DNA of 64,000 bases from Anaerolineales bacterium UBA2181. Lineage in GTDB: Bacteria; Chloroflexota; Anaerolineae; Promineifilales; UBA4811. The translations under genes were made by a program, and so were the position numbers. Below are positions 25,828 to 34,028 of this stretch, one piece after another. Below the pieces are notes generated by a model. The model was not told the DNA's origin. It searched no databases and was given only the letters and a program-made list of their open reading frames with translations. The stretch covers positions 1-64,000 of the forward strand of contig DCVT01000055.1 in assembly GCA_002328075.1 (NCBI GenBank). The letters run 5' to 3'. Positions within the stretch are counted from its first letter, which is position 1; the number at the start of each line of letters is the position of its first letter.

Positions 25828-26498
25828 GGCTGTTCCTTGATGTAGGGCTCTCCCCATTTTTCCGCGAAAACCAGGGATTGGAGTGGCAACCGGGGGCGGG
25901 GCCGGTGGGACCGCGCCGGATGTCCGACGGAGAGAATGCTGACCGCCTTGAATCCTTCCGGAATGCCCAGCAGGGCCTTGATCCGCTCCTCGTCCCGGAT
26001 GTCTATGCAGGGGGCGATCACCCAGCATGCACCCAATCCTAGCGAAGTGACCATCAACAGCATGTTCTCAATGGCGGCCGACGTATCAAAAGGCATGTCC
26101 CAGACGTCCTTCTTGCCGCAGACGACGATGCTTACCGGGGCATCTGCCAGAAAGGCAGAGACTTGACCGGAGGTCAGCTTTTCGAACGCAGCGCGCTTTT
26201 TGGCCTCGTCCTGCAGCGTCGCAAAGCGTTCCTGCATCCGTTTCGTAACATACTCGGCGGTGAACCGGCGGCCGCTGCCACCGCCCGCCAGGGCCCCCAG
26301 ACGAGTGCGGGTCTCTGCGTCCTTGACGACGATGAATCGCCAGGGCTGCGCGTTCTCGCCTGAAGGCGCCTGCCGGCCTGCCTCCAATATCTGCAAAAGG
26401 TCTTGGTCTGAGATGGGCTCGGCCGTATAGTCCCGGATGCTGCGACGATCCTGAATCACCTTCATGGTTGCCTGGGCCAGGTTATCGATTTCGGACAC
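25824..26498 (-). CDS. Nitroreductase-family flavoprotein
   Basis: 224 aa, GTG start at 26498 supported by GGAGG. The FMN-binding pattern RRSIRDYTAEPIS, APSGENAQPWRFIVV, AAIENMLLMVTSLGLGACWV is typical of the NfsB/NADH-oxidase-like family. Expected NAD(P)H-dependent reductase, cytoplasmic. It does not show BluB hallmarks. First gene of an operon with the small protein and the CoA-transferase subunits. Confidence 0.9.
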   Translation of the reverse strand: MSEIDNLAQATMKVIQDRRSIRDYTAEPISDQDLLQILEAGRQAPSGENAQPWRFIVVKDAETRTRLGALAGGGSGRRFTAEYVTKRMQERFATLQDEAKKRAAFEKLTSGQVSAFLADAPVSIVVCGKKDVWDMPFDTSAAIENMLLMVTSLGLGACWVIAPCIDIRDEERIKALLGIPEGFKAVSILSVGHPARSHRPRPRLPLQSLVFAEKWGEPYIKEQP

Positions 26499-26585
26499 CT
26501 TTCAACCTCCTCCGCGGGCCTCATCCATTCTATGATCTTTCGGGGTTGCACCTGATGAAACCCAGTCTTGTACAACGATACTCAT

Positions 26586-26614
26586 AGTATAGGACAGTTC
26601 GGACAGTTTGTCAA
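26586..26614 (-). promoter_or_regulatory. Promoter of the nitroreductase/CoA-transferase operon
   Basis: Minus strand TTGACA (26609-26614), 17-bp spacer, TATACT (26586-26591). The spacer contains the tandem GGACAGTTC/GGACAGTTT direct repeat (26592-26609), a candidate operator. Confidence 0.82.
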
Positions 26615-26618
26615 TAGC

Positions 26619-26647
26619 TTGACACCCGGTTGGTCGTGTGCTATGGT
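26619..26647 (+). promoter_or_regulatory. Promoter of IclR copy 2
   Basis: TTGACA (26619-26624), 17-bp spacer, TATGGT (26642-26647). Its -35 hexamer is only 4 bp from the -35 of the divergent promoter, so one bound protein can affect both. Confidence 0.82.
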
Positions 26648-26710
26648 ATGCTGCGTCGCGCGGTTCCGCGCTGTGCAACCAGGTCTGGCAAACAAGAGGC
26701 AACTCTGACC

Positions 26711-27508
26711 GTGAGCGAATCAATCCGAGCTGTGGAAAGGGCACTGGACGTCCTCATGTGCTTCTCCCGGCAGACACCCCAATTGACCATGACGCAGATT
26801 GCCGAGCAGGTGGGCATGCACAAGAGCACTGTGCACCGTTTGTTGGGCACGCTGGAGCGGAAACGTTTCGTACAACGGGACCCGGCCACGGGGCTCTACC
26901 GTCTTGGTCTTCGCCTGCTCCAGATGGCTTATCTGACGCTGGAGCACAACGATCTGCGTCGGTTGGCGACCCCCTTCCTCCGCCGCCTGGTCGAGTCGCA
27001 CCGCGAAACGGTCGACCTTTCTGTCTTGGAGGATGCCGACATCATTTTCCTGGAGGTGGTCGAAAGCCCGCAGCGGGTCAAATTGGCGGCGGCGGTGGGT
27101 CAGCGTCTACCTGCCTTTGCCACCGCGTCCGGAAAGGCCATCATGGCCCACATGGCGGACGAGGCCGTCGGCCGTATTCTGGAGCGTGGAATGCCCGCGT
27201 ACACACCCTTGACCCCGCGCTCGGTTGAGCTGTTTTACGAGGACCTGCGCCAGGCGCGAGAGCAGGGTTTTGCTCTTTCGGTGGAGGAATTCGAGGATGG
27301 TATCAATGCCGTAGCGGCTCCAATCCTTGACGGGAGCGGTCGGCCGCTGGCAGCGGTTGCCACGGCCGGCCCGACTTACCGACTGACTCCAGAGCGCATG
27401 CTGGAAATCGGCAGCCTGGTCCTGGCTACCGCTCGCGACATTGCCCGCGAGTTCGAGATGGCAGCCCACCAGGAGCCGCGGTCGCCTGAACCGCTGTCCG
27501 CGGGTTAG
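26711..27508 (+). CDS. IclR-family transcriptional regulator (copy 2)
   Basis: 265 aa from a GTG at 26711, preceded by AGAGG and lying after a strong promoter. HTH region LTMTQIAEQVGMHKSTVHRLL; effector domain with VKLAAAVGQRLPAFATASGKA and FEDGINAVAAPI. Paralog of the 15235-16065 regulator. Being divergent from the nitroreductase/CoA-transferase operon with face-to-face promoters, it very probably controls that operon and itself. Confidence 0.93.
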   Translation: MSESIRAVERALDVLMCFSRQTPQLTMTQIAEQVGMHKSTVHRLLGTLERKRFVQRDPATGLYRLGLRLLQMAYLTLEHNDLRRLATPFLRRLVESHRETVDLSVLEDADIIFLEVVESPQRVKLAAAVGQRLPAFATASGKAIMAHMADEAVGRILERGMPAYTPLTPRSVELFYEDLRQAREQGFALSVEEFEDGINAVAAPILDGSGRPLAAVATAGPTYRLTPERMLEIGSLVLATARDIAREFEMAAHQEPRSPEPLSAG

Positions 27509-27581
27509 AACCTGGGTTTGTCAGCGTGTTTCCGGAGGCCGGTCAACGGCGCTAAACAGTGTTGGAATCCACCTCGTCGAT

Positions 27582-27731
27582 CGAGCGCCGGTACAGCCGG
27601 CGGGAGTTGGCCCCGTCCACTGAAGCCGAGCTCCAGGCGCCGGCGGAATCCATCGACTGGTTGCGCGGGTTGGCGCCACTCGGCACGCCGGCACGCCCGG
27701 CCGTATGCGGTCCGCTATGCCGGGCCGTGGT
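27582..27731 (+). pseudogene. DinB-family remnant (copy 2)
   Basis: Matches the 3' half of the intact DinB gene (from about 3178) but lacks about 120 bp in the middle and changes frame, so only the start of this region and the last codons (ARPYAVRYAGPW in another frame) can be recognised. It abuts the intact glycosylase gene, exactly as intact DinB abuts the broken glycosylase at 3451. Confidence 0.85.
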
Positions 27732-27737
27732 AACGCC

Positions 27738-28628
27738 ATGACCACGCACATCCAGCTGCCCGCTCGACCCCCGTTCTGGCTGACCAGCGTGATCCAATCG
27801 CACGGCTGGGCGCAACTGGCGCCATTCGCCACCGATGACCGGGCGGCGGTGCTGCGATACGTCGACCGGCTGGCATCGGGCCGGGTGGTGGATTATCGGC
27901 TCCGGCCGGAGGGCGACGGGGTGGGGGTGGAGGTGGGCGGCACGCTGGACGCGGCCGAGGCCGAGGAGGTGGCCGGCCAGGTCACCTGGATGCTGGGGTT
28001 GGAGCAGGACCTGGCGCCGTTCTACGAGCGGGCGCGGGGTGAACCCCGGCTGGCGCAGGTCGAGACGCAGGCCCGCGGCCGGGTGCTGCGCTCGCCGACG
28101 CTCTGGGAGGACACTGTCAAGACCATCCTCACCACCAACACCGCCTGGGGCGGGACCATCCGCATGGTGCAGGCGCTGGTGGACAACTATGGCGATCCCC
28201 TGCCGGCCAGCCCGGACCGCCGCGCCTTTCCCACGCCGGAGCGGCTGGCGGACGCCGACCCGGACGAGCTGCAGGCCACCGCCCGGCTGGGCTACCGCGC
28301 GCCCTACGTCGTCTGGTTGGCGCGGTCGATGGCCGGCGGGGAGCTGGACCTGGAGGGGTTCAAGCGCTCCACCGTCCCGACGGCCGAGCTGCGCCACGAC
28401 CTGATGGGCATCAGGGGGGTGGGGAGCTATGCGGCCGCCAACCTCCTGCTGCTCCTGGGCCGCTATGACTATCTGCCGGTGGACTCGTGGGCTCTGCGGC
28501 TGGTCTCCCGCCACTGGCACGACGGCCGGCCGGTGGGCCAGGCCGAGGTCGAAGCCGCGTTTGCCGCCTGGGGTGAGTGGAAGGGGCTGGCATACTGGTT
28601 CTGGGAGTGGCCCGACGCCGGAACATGA
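27738..28628 (+). CDS. HhH-GPD DNA glycosylase (AlkA/Ogg-like), intact copy
   Basis: 296 aa. The helix-hairpin-helix GIRGVGSYAAANLLLLLG (near residue 225) is followed by YLPVDSW, which supplies the catalytic Asp of the HhH-GPD superfamily. The TILTTNTAWGGTIRMV segment matches the AlkA/Ogg first helices. Expected to remove damaged (alkylated or oxidised) bases. ATG 27738 matches the start in the broken copy at 3451. The link with DinB-type genes suggests a small DNA-damage operon. Confidence 0.88.
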   Translation: MTTHIQLPARPPFWLTSVIQSHGWAQLAPFATDDRAAVLRYVDRLASGRVVDYRLRPEGDGVGVEVGGTLDAAEAEEVAGQVTWMLGLEQDLAPFYERARGEPRLAQVETQARGRVLRSPTLWEDTVKTILTTNTAWGGTIRMVQALVDNYGDPLPASPDRRAFPTPERLADADPDELQATARLGYRAPYVVWLARSMAGGELDLEGFKRSTVPTAELRHDLMGIRGVGSYAAANLLLLLGRYDYLPVDSWALRLVSRHWHDGRPVGQAEVEAAFAAWGEWKGLAYWFWEWPDAGT

Positions 28629-28838
28629 TGCGGTGAATCGGAATGAGGTCTGCCAGACGACAACCGGCGACGTTCCGGCGCTGTGGATGCCATCGCCTCC
28701 CACGGCGTGACGTGGATCCGCCGACCCGCCGGGCGCTCTGAGCCCGCTGCGCCGCCGCACCCGGACCCCCGACCAGGGTCCCGGTTGGCGTTTCGATTGT
28801 ATTATGGGGCCGGTGATCCGACCAACGAGGTGAAAACC

Positions 28839-29468
28839 ATGACGCAACCGATCCGCCCGGTTCCCGGTATGCGGCGCTCGCTGTTTGAGCGAGAGCAGGA
28901 GTTGATGTAGCGGCTGGCCCGCGAGGGTCAGGCCCCGGCCGCAATAGTCAACGGCTGTGCCGACTCGCAGGTGGCGCCCGAGTTCATCCTGGATGTCCGG
29001 CCGGGCGACCTGTTTGTATTGCGGAACATCGCCAACATCGTGCCGTCCTACGGGGTTTCCGAGTCCGGCGCGGGCGCGGCCATCGAGTACGCCGTGCGCC
29101 AACTCAAGGTGCCCAACATCATTGTCCTGGGGCACCTGGATTGCGGCGGAATCAAAGCGCTGGACGGCCATCTGGACATGGCGGCCGAACCCAACCTGAG
29201 CCGGTGGTTGCAGTGGGCCCGTCCGGCCCAGACCCAGGTCGATGCGCGGCTGGTGGCCGATCCCGAGCTGCGCCACCGCAGCATCGTCGCGGCCAACGTT
29301 CGGCTCCAGTTGCGCAACCTGCAGACCTATAACGGAGTTGCCCGGGCGGTGGAGTCCGGCCGGCTGGCGCTGCACGGCTGGGTGTTCAGCATCGGCACCG
29401 GCGAATTCTGGAGCTATGACCCGGCAACCGATGCGTACGGGCCGACTCCGGCTGATGCCGGCGGGTAA
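28839..29468 (+). pseudogene. Beta-carbonic anhydrase with an in-frame stop codon
   Basis: One frame from ATG 28839 (GAGGTGA site before it) encodes a beta-carbonic anhydrase of about 209 residues but is broken by TAG at 28908-28910 (after QELM). Zinc and catalytic residues lie after the stop: NGCADSQV (Cys-Asp pair), then VLGHLDCGG (His, Cys). The family normally has C-[SA]-D-S-R; here the Arg is Gln. No good restart lies between the stop and the zinc Cys, so the protein is dead unless the stop is read through or is an error (CAG to TAG is the simplest change). The rest of the frame is undamaged, so the lesion is recent or not real. Confidence 0.82.
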
Positions 29469-29492
29469 CTTGGGGCCGCTGAGAGACCCCGG

Positions 29493-29891
29493 TCAGGCCT
29501 GGACCTGTCCCGGCCGGTCCAGGCAGCCGGCCGCCTCCTCGTCGGTCAGCCGCGTCAGATGCTCCTCGTCCTCCGACCCGTTGGCTAGGTACTCGTAGTC
29601 GGTCTGGTACAGAAAGTAGCCGCCGCAGCCCGGGCATTGCTGAAGTTGCCGCTTGCGGCTGGCATAGGGGTCAAAATCCCGCACCACGATCGGGTGGTGA
29701 GCGGCCGCGGGCAGAAAGGTGTTGTTCTCCGGCCAGCCCCATTTCTGCCGGGCCCACTCTTCATCTGACAGCTCGCCGCAAATGCCGCACCAACGGCCGG
29801 GTTCTGGATGGACCGGGTCTGTTCCCGGGTCTGTGCCCGGGTTCGTGCCGCTGTCGGCGCTCAACTGATCACCCACGTTGACGGCCTGCAT
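29493..29891 (-). CDS. Small zinc-ribbon-like protein, function unknown
   Basis: 132 aa. Two CxxC pairs, RWCGICGEL and QQCPGCGGYF, with a Trp-rich stretch (EEWARQKWGWPENN) between them, suggest one zinc ribbon. A short Gly-Thr-Asp-Pro repeat lies near the N-terminus. Codon use looks coding. No function assigned. Confidence 0.6.
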   Translation of the reverse strand: MQAVNVGDQLSADSGTNPGTDPGTDPVHPEPGRWCGICGELSDEEWARQKWGWPENNTFLPAAAHHPIVVRDFDPYASRKRQLQQCPGCGGYFLYQTDYEYLANGSEDEEHLTRLTDEEAAGCLDRPGQVQA

Positions 29892-29942
29892 CCTGTACGG
29901 CGGTTGGGGGCCCGGGGCGGCGGCCAGGTCATCCAGGCTGGC

Positions 29943-30119
29943 CTAGACCTTTGGGACAGCGATTCCTTTGCTTTTCAACTCTTTCGTGTAGCCAGTCCAG
30001 CCGGGGCACCAGCCGGTGTGCCAACGCCAGAATCGGGCCGCGAGCGACCTCGGTTTGCGCTCGGCGCGGGCCCGAAAGGGGCAGGTGTGGCATCTGCTCT
30101 CGATGTGCAAATCGTTCAT
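29943..30119 (-). CDS. 58-aa Cys/Trp-rich small protein
   Basis: Starts at ATG 30119 with an excellent AGGAGG site 5-6 nt upstream. The sequence begins MNDLHIESRCHTCPF and contains RFWRWHTGWCPGWTGY; four Cys could bind zinc. This is a small gene supported by its ribosome site and by composition. Function unknown. Confidence 0.65.
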   Translation of the reverse strand: MNDLHIESRCHTCPFRARAERKPRSLAARFWRWHTGWCPGWTGYTKELKSKGIAVPKV

Positions 30120-30222
30120 GGTTACCTCCTGACGGCCGCCGGCGCCCATAGTGGTGCCGGGGCGGATTTTGCGAATTGTATCACGGGCGGGGCGCCGGGC
30201 AATGGGAGGATGGAGGGAGAGC

Positions 30223-30390
30223 GGCGACTGAAATCGCGCCTGAGGGGCCTGCGATTAAAATCGCGGCGTTGGCTTGCGCCGGCCGACCGTAGCGTCGGCA
30301 CGCGGACAAGTAGCTGCGGCGGCCGGGGATTCCGTGTCCACGCAGGTGAGCGCGCGTGCGGCGCGACGTCGTCGCCGGTTCGGCCAGCAG
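30223..30390. repeat. R2 dispersed double-hairpin repeat, copy A
   Basis: Contains GCGACTGAAATCGCGCC and GCGATTAAAATCGCGGC (short palindromes of the GCGAtt-AAATCGC type), a CCGACCGTAGCGTCGG hairpin, and GTCCACGCAGGTGAGC. The same modules in the same order occur at 35709-35820 and 37008-37175. The stretch 30120-30594 holds no gene that I can support apart from this element. Confidence 0.75.
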
Positions 30391-30594
30391 CTCGCCCTCC
30401 GCCTGACGGGAAAACCGCTGCCGCGCAGAAAGGCGAGGCCGGTCACTCCGAGGGATCTGGAGATCTATCGGCGGCATACTGTATGAAGAAGACCAGCCGG
30501 GAGCTATCGGACCTGTATTGCCTACGTGTGATGAGGGTTTGGAAAGCTGGTAAGGCGATGAGCAAGAAGGCAGCAATTGCATCAGATCAGGTAC

Positions 30595-31230
30595 TCACCT
30601 TCCACCCAAACTGGGGTTGGCCTGCAAGAGAAATACCGAGTACATCCCTCTAAGGATACTCGTGTCCTGCCTGATCACTTGTGCGCGGCTGCCGCGCAGC
30701 ATATCTCCAAAACGCCGGGTGATCTCCGTTCCGAACAGGGCGCTGAACATGTTCACGAACCGCCGGAGTGCGGAGATTCCACCGGCATCGGGGGCGAACT
30801 TGTCGAACACCACCGCCCGGCCTTCCGGCTTGAGGGCACGCAGATTTTCACGCATACAGAGACGTCCATCCGGAATGACAGACAGGATCAAATTAAAGAT
30901 GGCAGCGTCGAAGGAAGCCTGCTCGACCAACAGGTTTTGGGCATCTCCCTGCAGCCGGATCACGGACCGGCCGGGAAGTGGTAGTTTTGACCGGGGACGG
31001 GCGAGCATGTCCGGACTCAGGTCGACGCCAACGGTTGTGACCTCTTCCGGCAGTAAAGGCGGGTCGGCCTCGGTGCCAACACCCACCAGGAGAACGCGCT
31101 CTCCAGGTTTCAGGTCAAGGAGTTGGATGGTTTTGATTCGACCCGGCAGGAAGATGTGGTTGACGGTCCGGTCATAGACCGGCGCCCATAGCCGGTATAT
31201 GAAGCGGTTCCAACGATTGGTCATTTTCAT
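30595..31230 (-). CDS. Class I SAM-dependent methyltransferase (UbiE-like)
   Basis: 211 aa. SAM motif I VLLVGVGTEADPPLLP (near residue 46), motif II/acidic VGVDLSPDML, and QASFDAAIFNLILSVIPDG as post-motif. N-terminal NRFIYRLWAPVYDRTV is the UbiE/Methyltransf_11 type. Last gene of a run of methyltransferase genes, 9 nt after the LCM-type gene. Acceptor unknown. Confidence 0.88.
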   Translation of the reverse strand: MKMTNRWNRFIYRLWAPVYDRTVNHIFLPGRIKTIQLLDLKPGERVLLVGVGTEADPPLLPEEVTTVGVDLSPDMLARPRSKLPLPGRSVIRLQGDAQNLLVEQASFDAAIFNLILSVIPDGRLCMRENLRALKPEGRAVVFDKFAPDAGGISALRRFVNMFSALFGTEITRRFGDMLRGSRAQVIRQDTSILRGMYSVFLLQANPSLGGR

Positions 31231-31239
31231 TAGGTTCGT

Positions 31240-32037
31240 TTACTCCTTTAGCCGGTAGTGCGCGAGGTAGGTGGATCGTGCCAGCGGCGGGATAAGGCGG
31301 ATCAGGGCAGCGCCGCCCAGGCGTGGTTCGGGTTTGTCAAAGTACCCCCAGCGCTCCGGCAGGTGCAGGCCCCAAGTTTCCAGTTCCAGGGGATCCCTGG
31401 CGTCCCAGCGGACGGATGTGCCGGAGCGTTTGAGCACGGAACTCTGGCGATTGTTGACCCATGCCAAAAACGGGGAGAGGGCAGCGAAGACCAACTCCCC
31501 GGCCGGGAATCGTCGCGCCAATTCCATCACCAACGGTTTCACATCGGCGGTACCGAAATAGGGAAAGACACCCTCGGCCAGAAAGATGACGGGCTTGTCT
31601 TGCGCGGCCACATCATCCAGCCAGGAAAGATCCAGCATGGATCGGGCGATGGTCTTGCAGCGCTCCGTATCGGGCAGCCACTGCCAGCGCAGTTGGATCA
31701 CGTCGGGCAGATCCACACCGAGCAAGGTCAACCTGCCGGCATCGAGGCCGTCGAAACGCGCGTCCAGACCGCAACCGATATCGACCACCAACCCGTCAGG
31801 GTTCCTGGTGAGAAAAGCTCGAGCGAAGGTATCGAACTGGCGAACGCGCATCACGGAGGCAAAGAGATCGTGGCCGCGCATTCCCATCAGGAAATCCCGC
31901 CTGCCACCCAGGGCGTTGTATACTTTAGCGGCTCGCGGATCGTGGATGATGGCATCCGATCGGGGCGATTCCAGGGCACGACAGGCAAGAGGCACCAGCA
32001 AGGTGCGGGCAACTCCCTGAAGTTCGATGATCGTCAT
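31240..32037 (-). CDS. LCM-family O-methyltransferase (PPM1-like)
   Basis: 265 aa from ATG 32037 (GAGGAGG before it). LCM family marks: ALESPRSDAIIHDPRA, the SAM motif LVVDIGCGLDARFDGLD, GVDLPDVIQLR and FLAEGVFPYF. Typical acceptors in bacteria are carboxyl or hydroxyl groups on small molecules. The ATG overlaps the ICMT-type stop by 4 bp. A gutted relative is fused to the SDR gene upstream in the same operon. Confidence 0.9.
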   Translation of the reverse strand: MTIIELQGVARTLLVPLACRALESPRSDAIIHDPRAAKVYNALGGRRDFLMGMRGHDLFASVMRVRQFDTFARAFLTRNPDGLVVDIGCGLDARFDGLDAGRLTLLGVDLPDVIQLRWQWLPDTERCKTIARSMLDLSWLDDVAAQDKPVIFLAEGVFPYFGTADVKPLVMELARRFPAGELVFAALSPFLAWVNNRQSSVLKRSGTSVRWDARDPLELETWGLHLPERWGYFDKPEPRLGGAALIRLIPPLARSTYLAHYRLKE

Positions 32038-32657
32038 TTTCGCCTCCTCTTCAGGATCGGGAGAAAAGCAGGGACGCGGAGGCAGTATTCCTGCCACTGC
32101 TCCCCGAATTCGGCTGCCAGGGCTTGTTCTTCGCGCCGGGCGCGGCGCAGGACAAAGGGGGCGAACAGGGCAAAAGCCAGCACCGTCCAGGTCCGGTAGA
32201 GCGGCAGGCTTCCCAGGGCGGCGGTCACCAGGCCCAGGTACATCGGGTGGCGCACGACGGCGAACGGGCCATCCATCACTAACCTGTGGTCGGCGTACAG
32301 TTGGGCGCCAAAGCCGGTCGAGACAAAGTACATCTTGCCCAATACGAACCGCGCCCATAGCAGCAAGGCAATCCCCGGAAAGTAGACCAGGCTGCCACCT
32401 ACCAGCATTCCCAGGCGAGCCCCAGGCATCAGCTCTAGCGGCAGGGGCTTCCAGAAGTAGATCGAAAAGCCCAGGAAGCCGGCGGTGCCGATCAAGTGGA
32501 ACACGGCCGAGCGCAGCCAACCGGCAGCCTTCCCGCTCGTCCGGCCGGCGGGACGGCGCGTCCCGCGCCAGATGCCGTAGAACGCGAGCGCCAGGGCTGC
32601 AAAGGCCAGCAATCCGCCCGCCCGGCGCAGGATGGTTTCAGCCAATCCCAGGTCCAT
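32034..32657 (-). CDS. Membrane methyltransferase of the ICMT/PEMT type
   Basis: 207 aa with about five hydrophobic segments. The C-terminal catalytic motif DGPFAVVRHPMYLGLV followed by RREEQALAAEFGEQWQEY is that of isoprenylcysteine carboxyl methyltransferase-like proteins, which methylate lipid-linked carboxylates or other membrane substrates. Coupled by ATGA overlap to the LCM-type gene downstream. Confidence 0.88.
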   Translation of the reverse strand: MDLGLAETILRRAGGLLAFAALALAFYGIWRGTRRPAGRTSGKAAGWLRSAVFHLIGTAGFLGFSIYFWKPLPLELMPGARLGMLVGGSLVYFPGIALLLWARFVLGKMYFVSTGFGAQLYADHRLVMDGPFAVVRHPMYLGLVTAALGSLPLYRTWTVLAFALFAPFVLRRARREEQALAAEFGEQWQEYCLRVPAFLPILKRRRK

Positions 32658-32759
32658 TCTGCACTCCTTTCATGCCGGGATTCTTAACCCGGTTGCCTCT
32701 TTGAGTTGGAAGTGAAAGATACGCATCGTCCCGGCCCGGGCCTCGATGCGGCGCATCCA

Positions 32760-34028
32760 TCAAATGAGAGCCAGGCGCGGCACAGGCACGGAAAAGAATC
32801 CCCACTCGTCGAAAAGGCGGATGCCTTCGGCCCAGCCTTCGACCGCCGGGCCGCGTCGGAGCCCCCAGCGTATAACGGCGCCGAACTTGGTGACGGACAA
32901 CTGGAGATTGCTCCGCGAGACGTGAATAGGTGAATAGGCGTCAAAGACCAGCTCCACGCCCGGGAAACGGTCGCGCAGCCTCAGCACCAGCGACCTGACC
33001 AAATTCACGGCTTTCTCGTCCCTGATCAGCGCATCCGGGTGCTGCGATTCCATGGCCCGCAGGTAGAGCGTGATGCGCAGCGTTTCGGCCACGCCGCTCA
33101 GGTCTCGACAAGGTGTCTCAGACATGCCGGCCTCCTCAAGACAGTGCTGGGGTCCAGGTGCCGATTCGATCCGGTAATCCGGGCGCCCTTGAGGTGCGTT
33201 CTTTGTCACCCGGCGGGCGGCGGCCTTCAGGAACACATGGACTGCGATCCAGTCCACTACTCCCGGGGCGAGCAGCCGAAGCCAGGCCGCCAGGGTTCCC
33301 GGTCCCATCAGCACCTCGCGCCGCTGCCTTTCGGCGGCCCGCAGGGTGATGGCGGCGCAGCGCTCGGCGGTCATCGTCTTCTTGGAGTAAACGGCTCGGC
33401 CGCTCGGCCCCTTTGGGACGCCATCCTTGTCCATCTGTGCCTCATGGAAACCGGTCGCCACCCATGAAGGACAGATGATGGTGACACTCACACCATGTGG
33501 TGCCAGTTCCATCCGCAGAGCGTCAAAGAAACCGTGCATGGCGAACTTGCTGGCGATGTGCGGCGTGTTGTACGGCAGGGGCGCCTTGCCGCCCAGGCTG
33601 GAGATCGCCACGATTCGCCCGCGGCGCTGTTTCAGGCAGGGAAGGGCGTAATAGGTGCAGTGGACGGCACCGTAGAAGTTGGTCTCCATGGTGTGCTTGA
33701 ACAGGCGCAGGTTCGGGAAATCCTCGAGCAGGGCGACCACGGCTAAGCCCGCACTGTTCACCAGCAGATCGGCACCGCCGAAGGTTGTGACGGCCTCCTC
33801 AACCAGCGCCTTGCACTGCGCCTCGTCGATCACGTCGGTCGGGACGGCCAGCGCCTCGCCTCCGGCCAGGCGGCACGCCGTGGCAACATCCTCGAGCAGG
33901 TCGACCCGCCGGGCCGCGAGGACGACTTTGGCGCCCTGGCCGGCCAATTGCAGGGCCAACGCTCGGCCGATACCAGATGATGCTCCCGTGATGATGGCTA
34001 CCTGATGGTGAAACTGTGCGGATTTCAT
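32760..34028 (-). CDS. Short-chain dehydrogenase fused in frame to a gutted LCM methyltransferase
   Basis: 422 aa. Residues 1-290 are a short-chain dehydrogenase/reductase with TGASSGIGRALA and NSAGLA. The active site reads PHIASKFA where the family has YxxSK: the catalytic Tyr is His (CAC), one base from TAC. From residue 302 (MSETPC) a second protein begins with the start of an LCM methyltransferase (YLRAMESQHPDALIRDEKAV), then jumps to its C-terminal part (LRDRFPGVELVFDAYSP). About 145 residues including the SAM motif are missing. AGGAGG lies just before that internal ATG at 33125, showing the second part was once a separate gene. The SDR may be inactive or altered; the LCM part cannot bind SAM. 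Confidence 0.8.
   Translation of the reverse strand: MKSAQFHHQVAIITGASSGIGRALALQLAGQGAKVVLAARRVDLLEDVATACRLAGGEALAVPTDVIDEAQCKALVEEAVTTFGGADLLVNSAGLAVVALLEDFPNLRLFKHTMETNFYGAVHCTYYALPCLKQRRGRIVAISSLGGKAPLPYNTPHIASKFAMHGFFDALRMELAPHGVSVTIICPSWVATGFHEAQMDKDGVPKGPSGRAVYSKKTMTAERCAAITLRAAERQRREVLMGPGTLAAWLRLLAPGVVDWIAVHVFLKAAARRVTKNAPQGRPDYRIESAPGPQHCLEEAGMSETPCRDLSGVAETLRITLYLRAMESQHPDALIRDEKAVNLVRSLVLRLRDRFPGVELVFDAYSPIHVSRSNLQLSVTKFGAVIRWGLRRGPAVEGWAEGIRLFDEWGFFSVPVPRLALI

Noticed and set aside
25824..26498. Nitroreductase as BluB (lower B12 ligand synthesis) to serve the corrinoid protein
   Set aside because: Sequence pattern is NfsB/NADH-oxidase-like and lacks BluB hallmarks.
28908..28910. 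TAG in the carbonic anhydrase as a recoded (pyrrolysine) codon
   Set aside because: The position is not catalytic, CAG to TAG is simpler, and nothing in the window suggests pyrrolysine genes.
27552..29375. 607-codon minus-strand open frame across the glycosylase and carbonic anhydrase
   Set aside because: Antisense of two recognised genes; low-complexity His/Arg/Gln-rich product with no domain.
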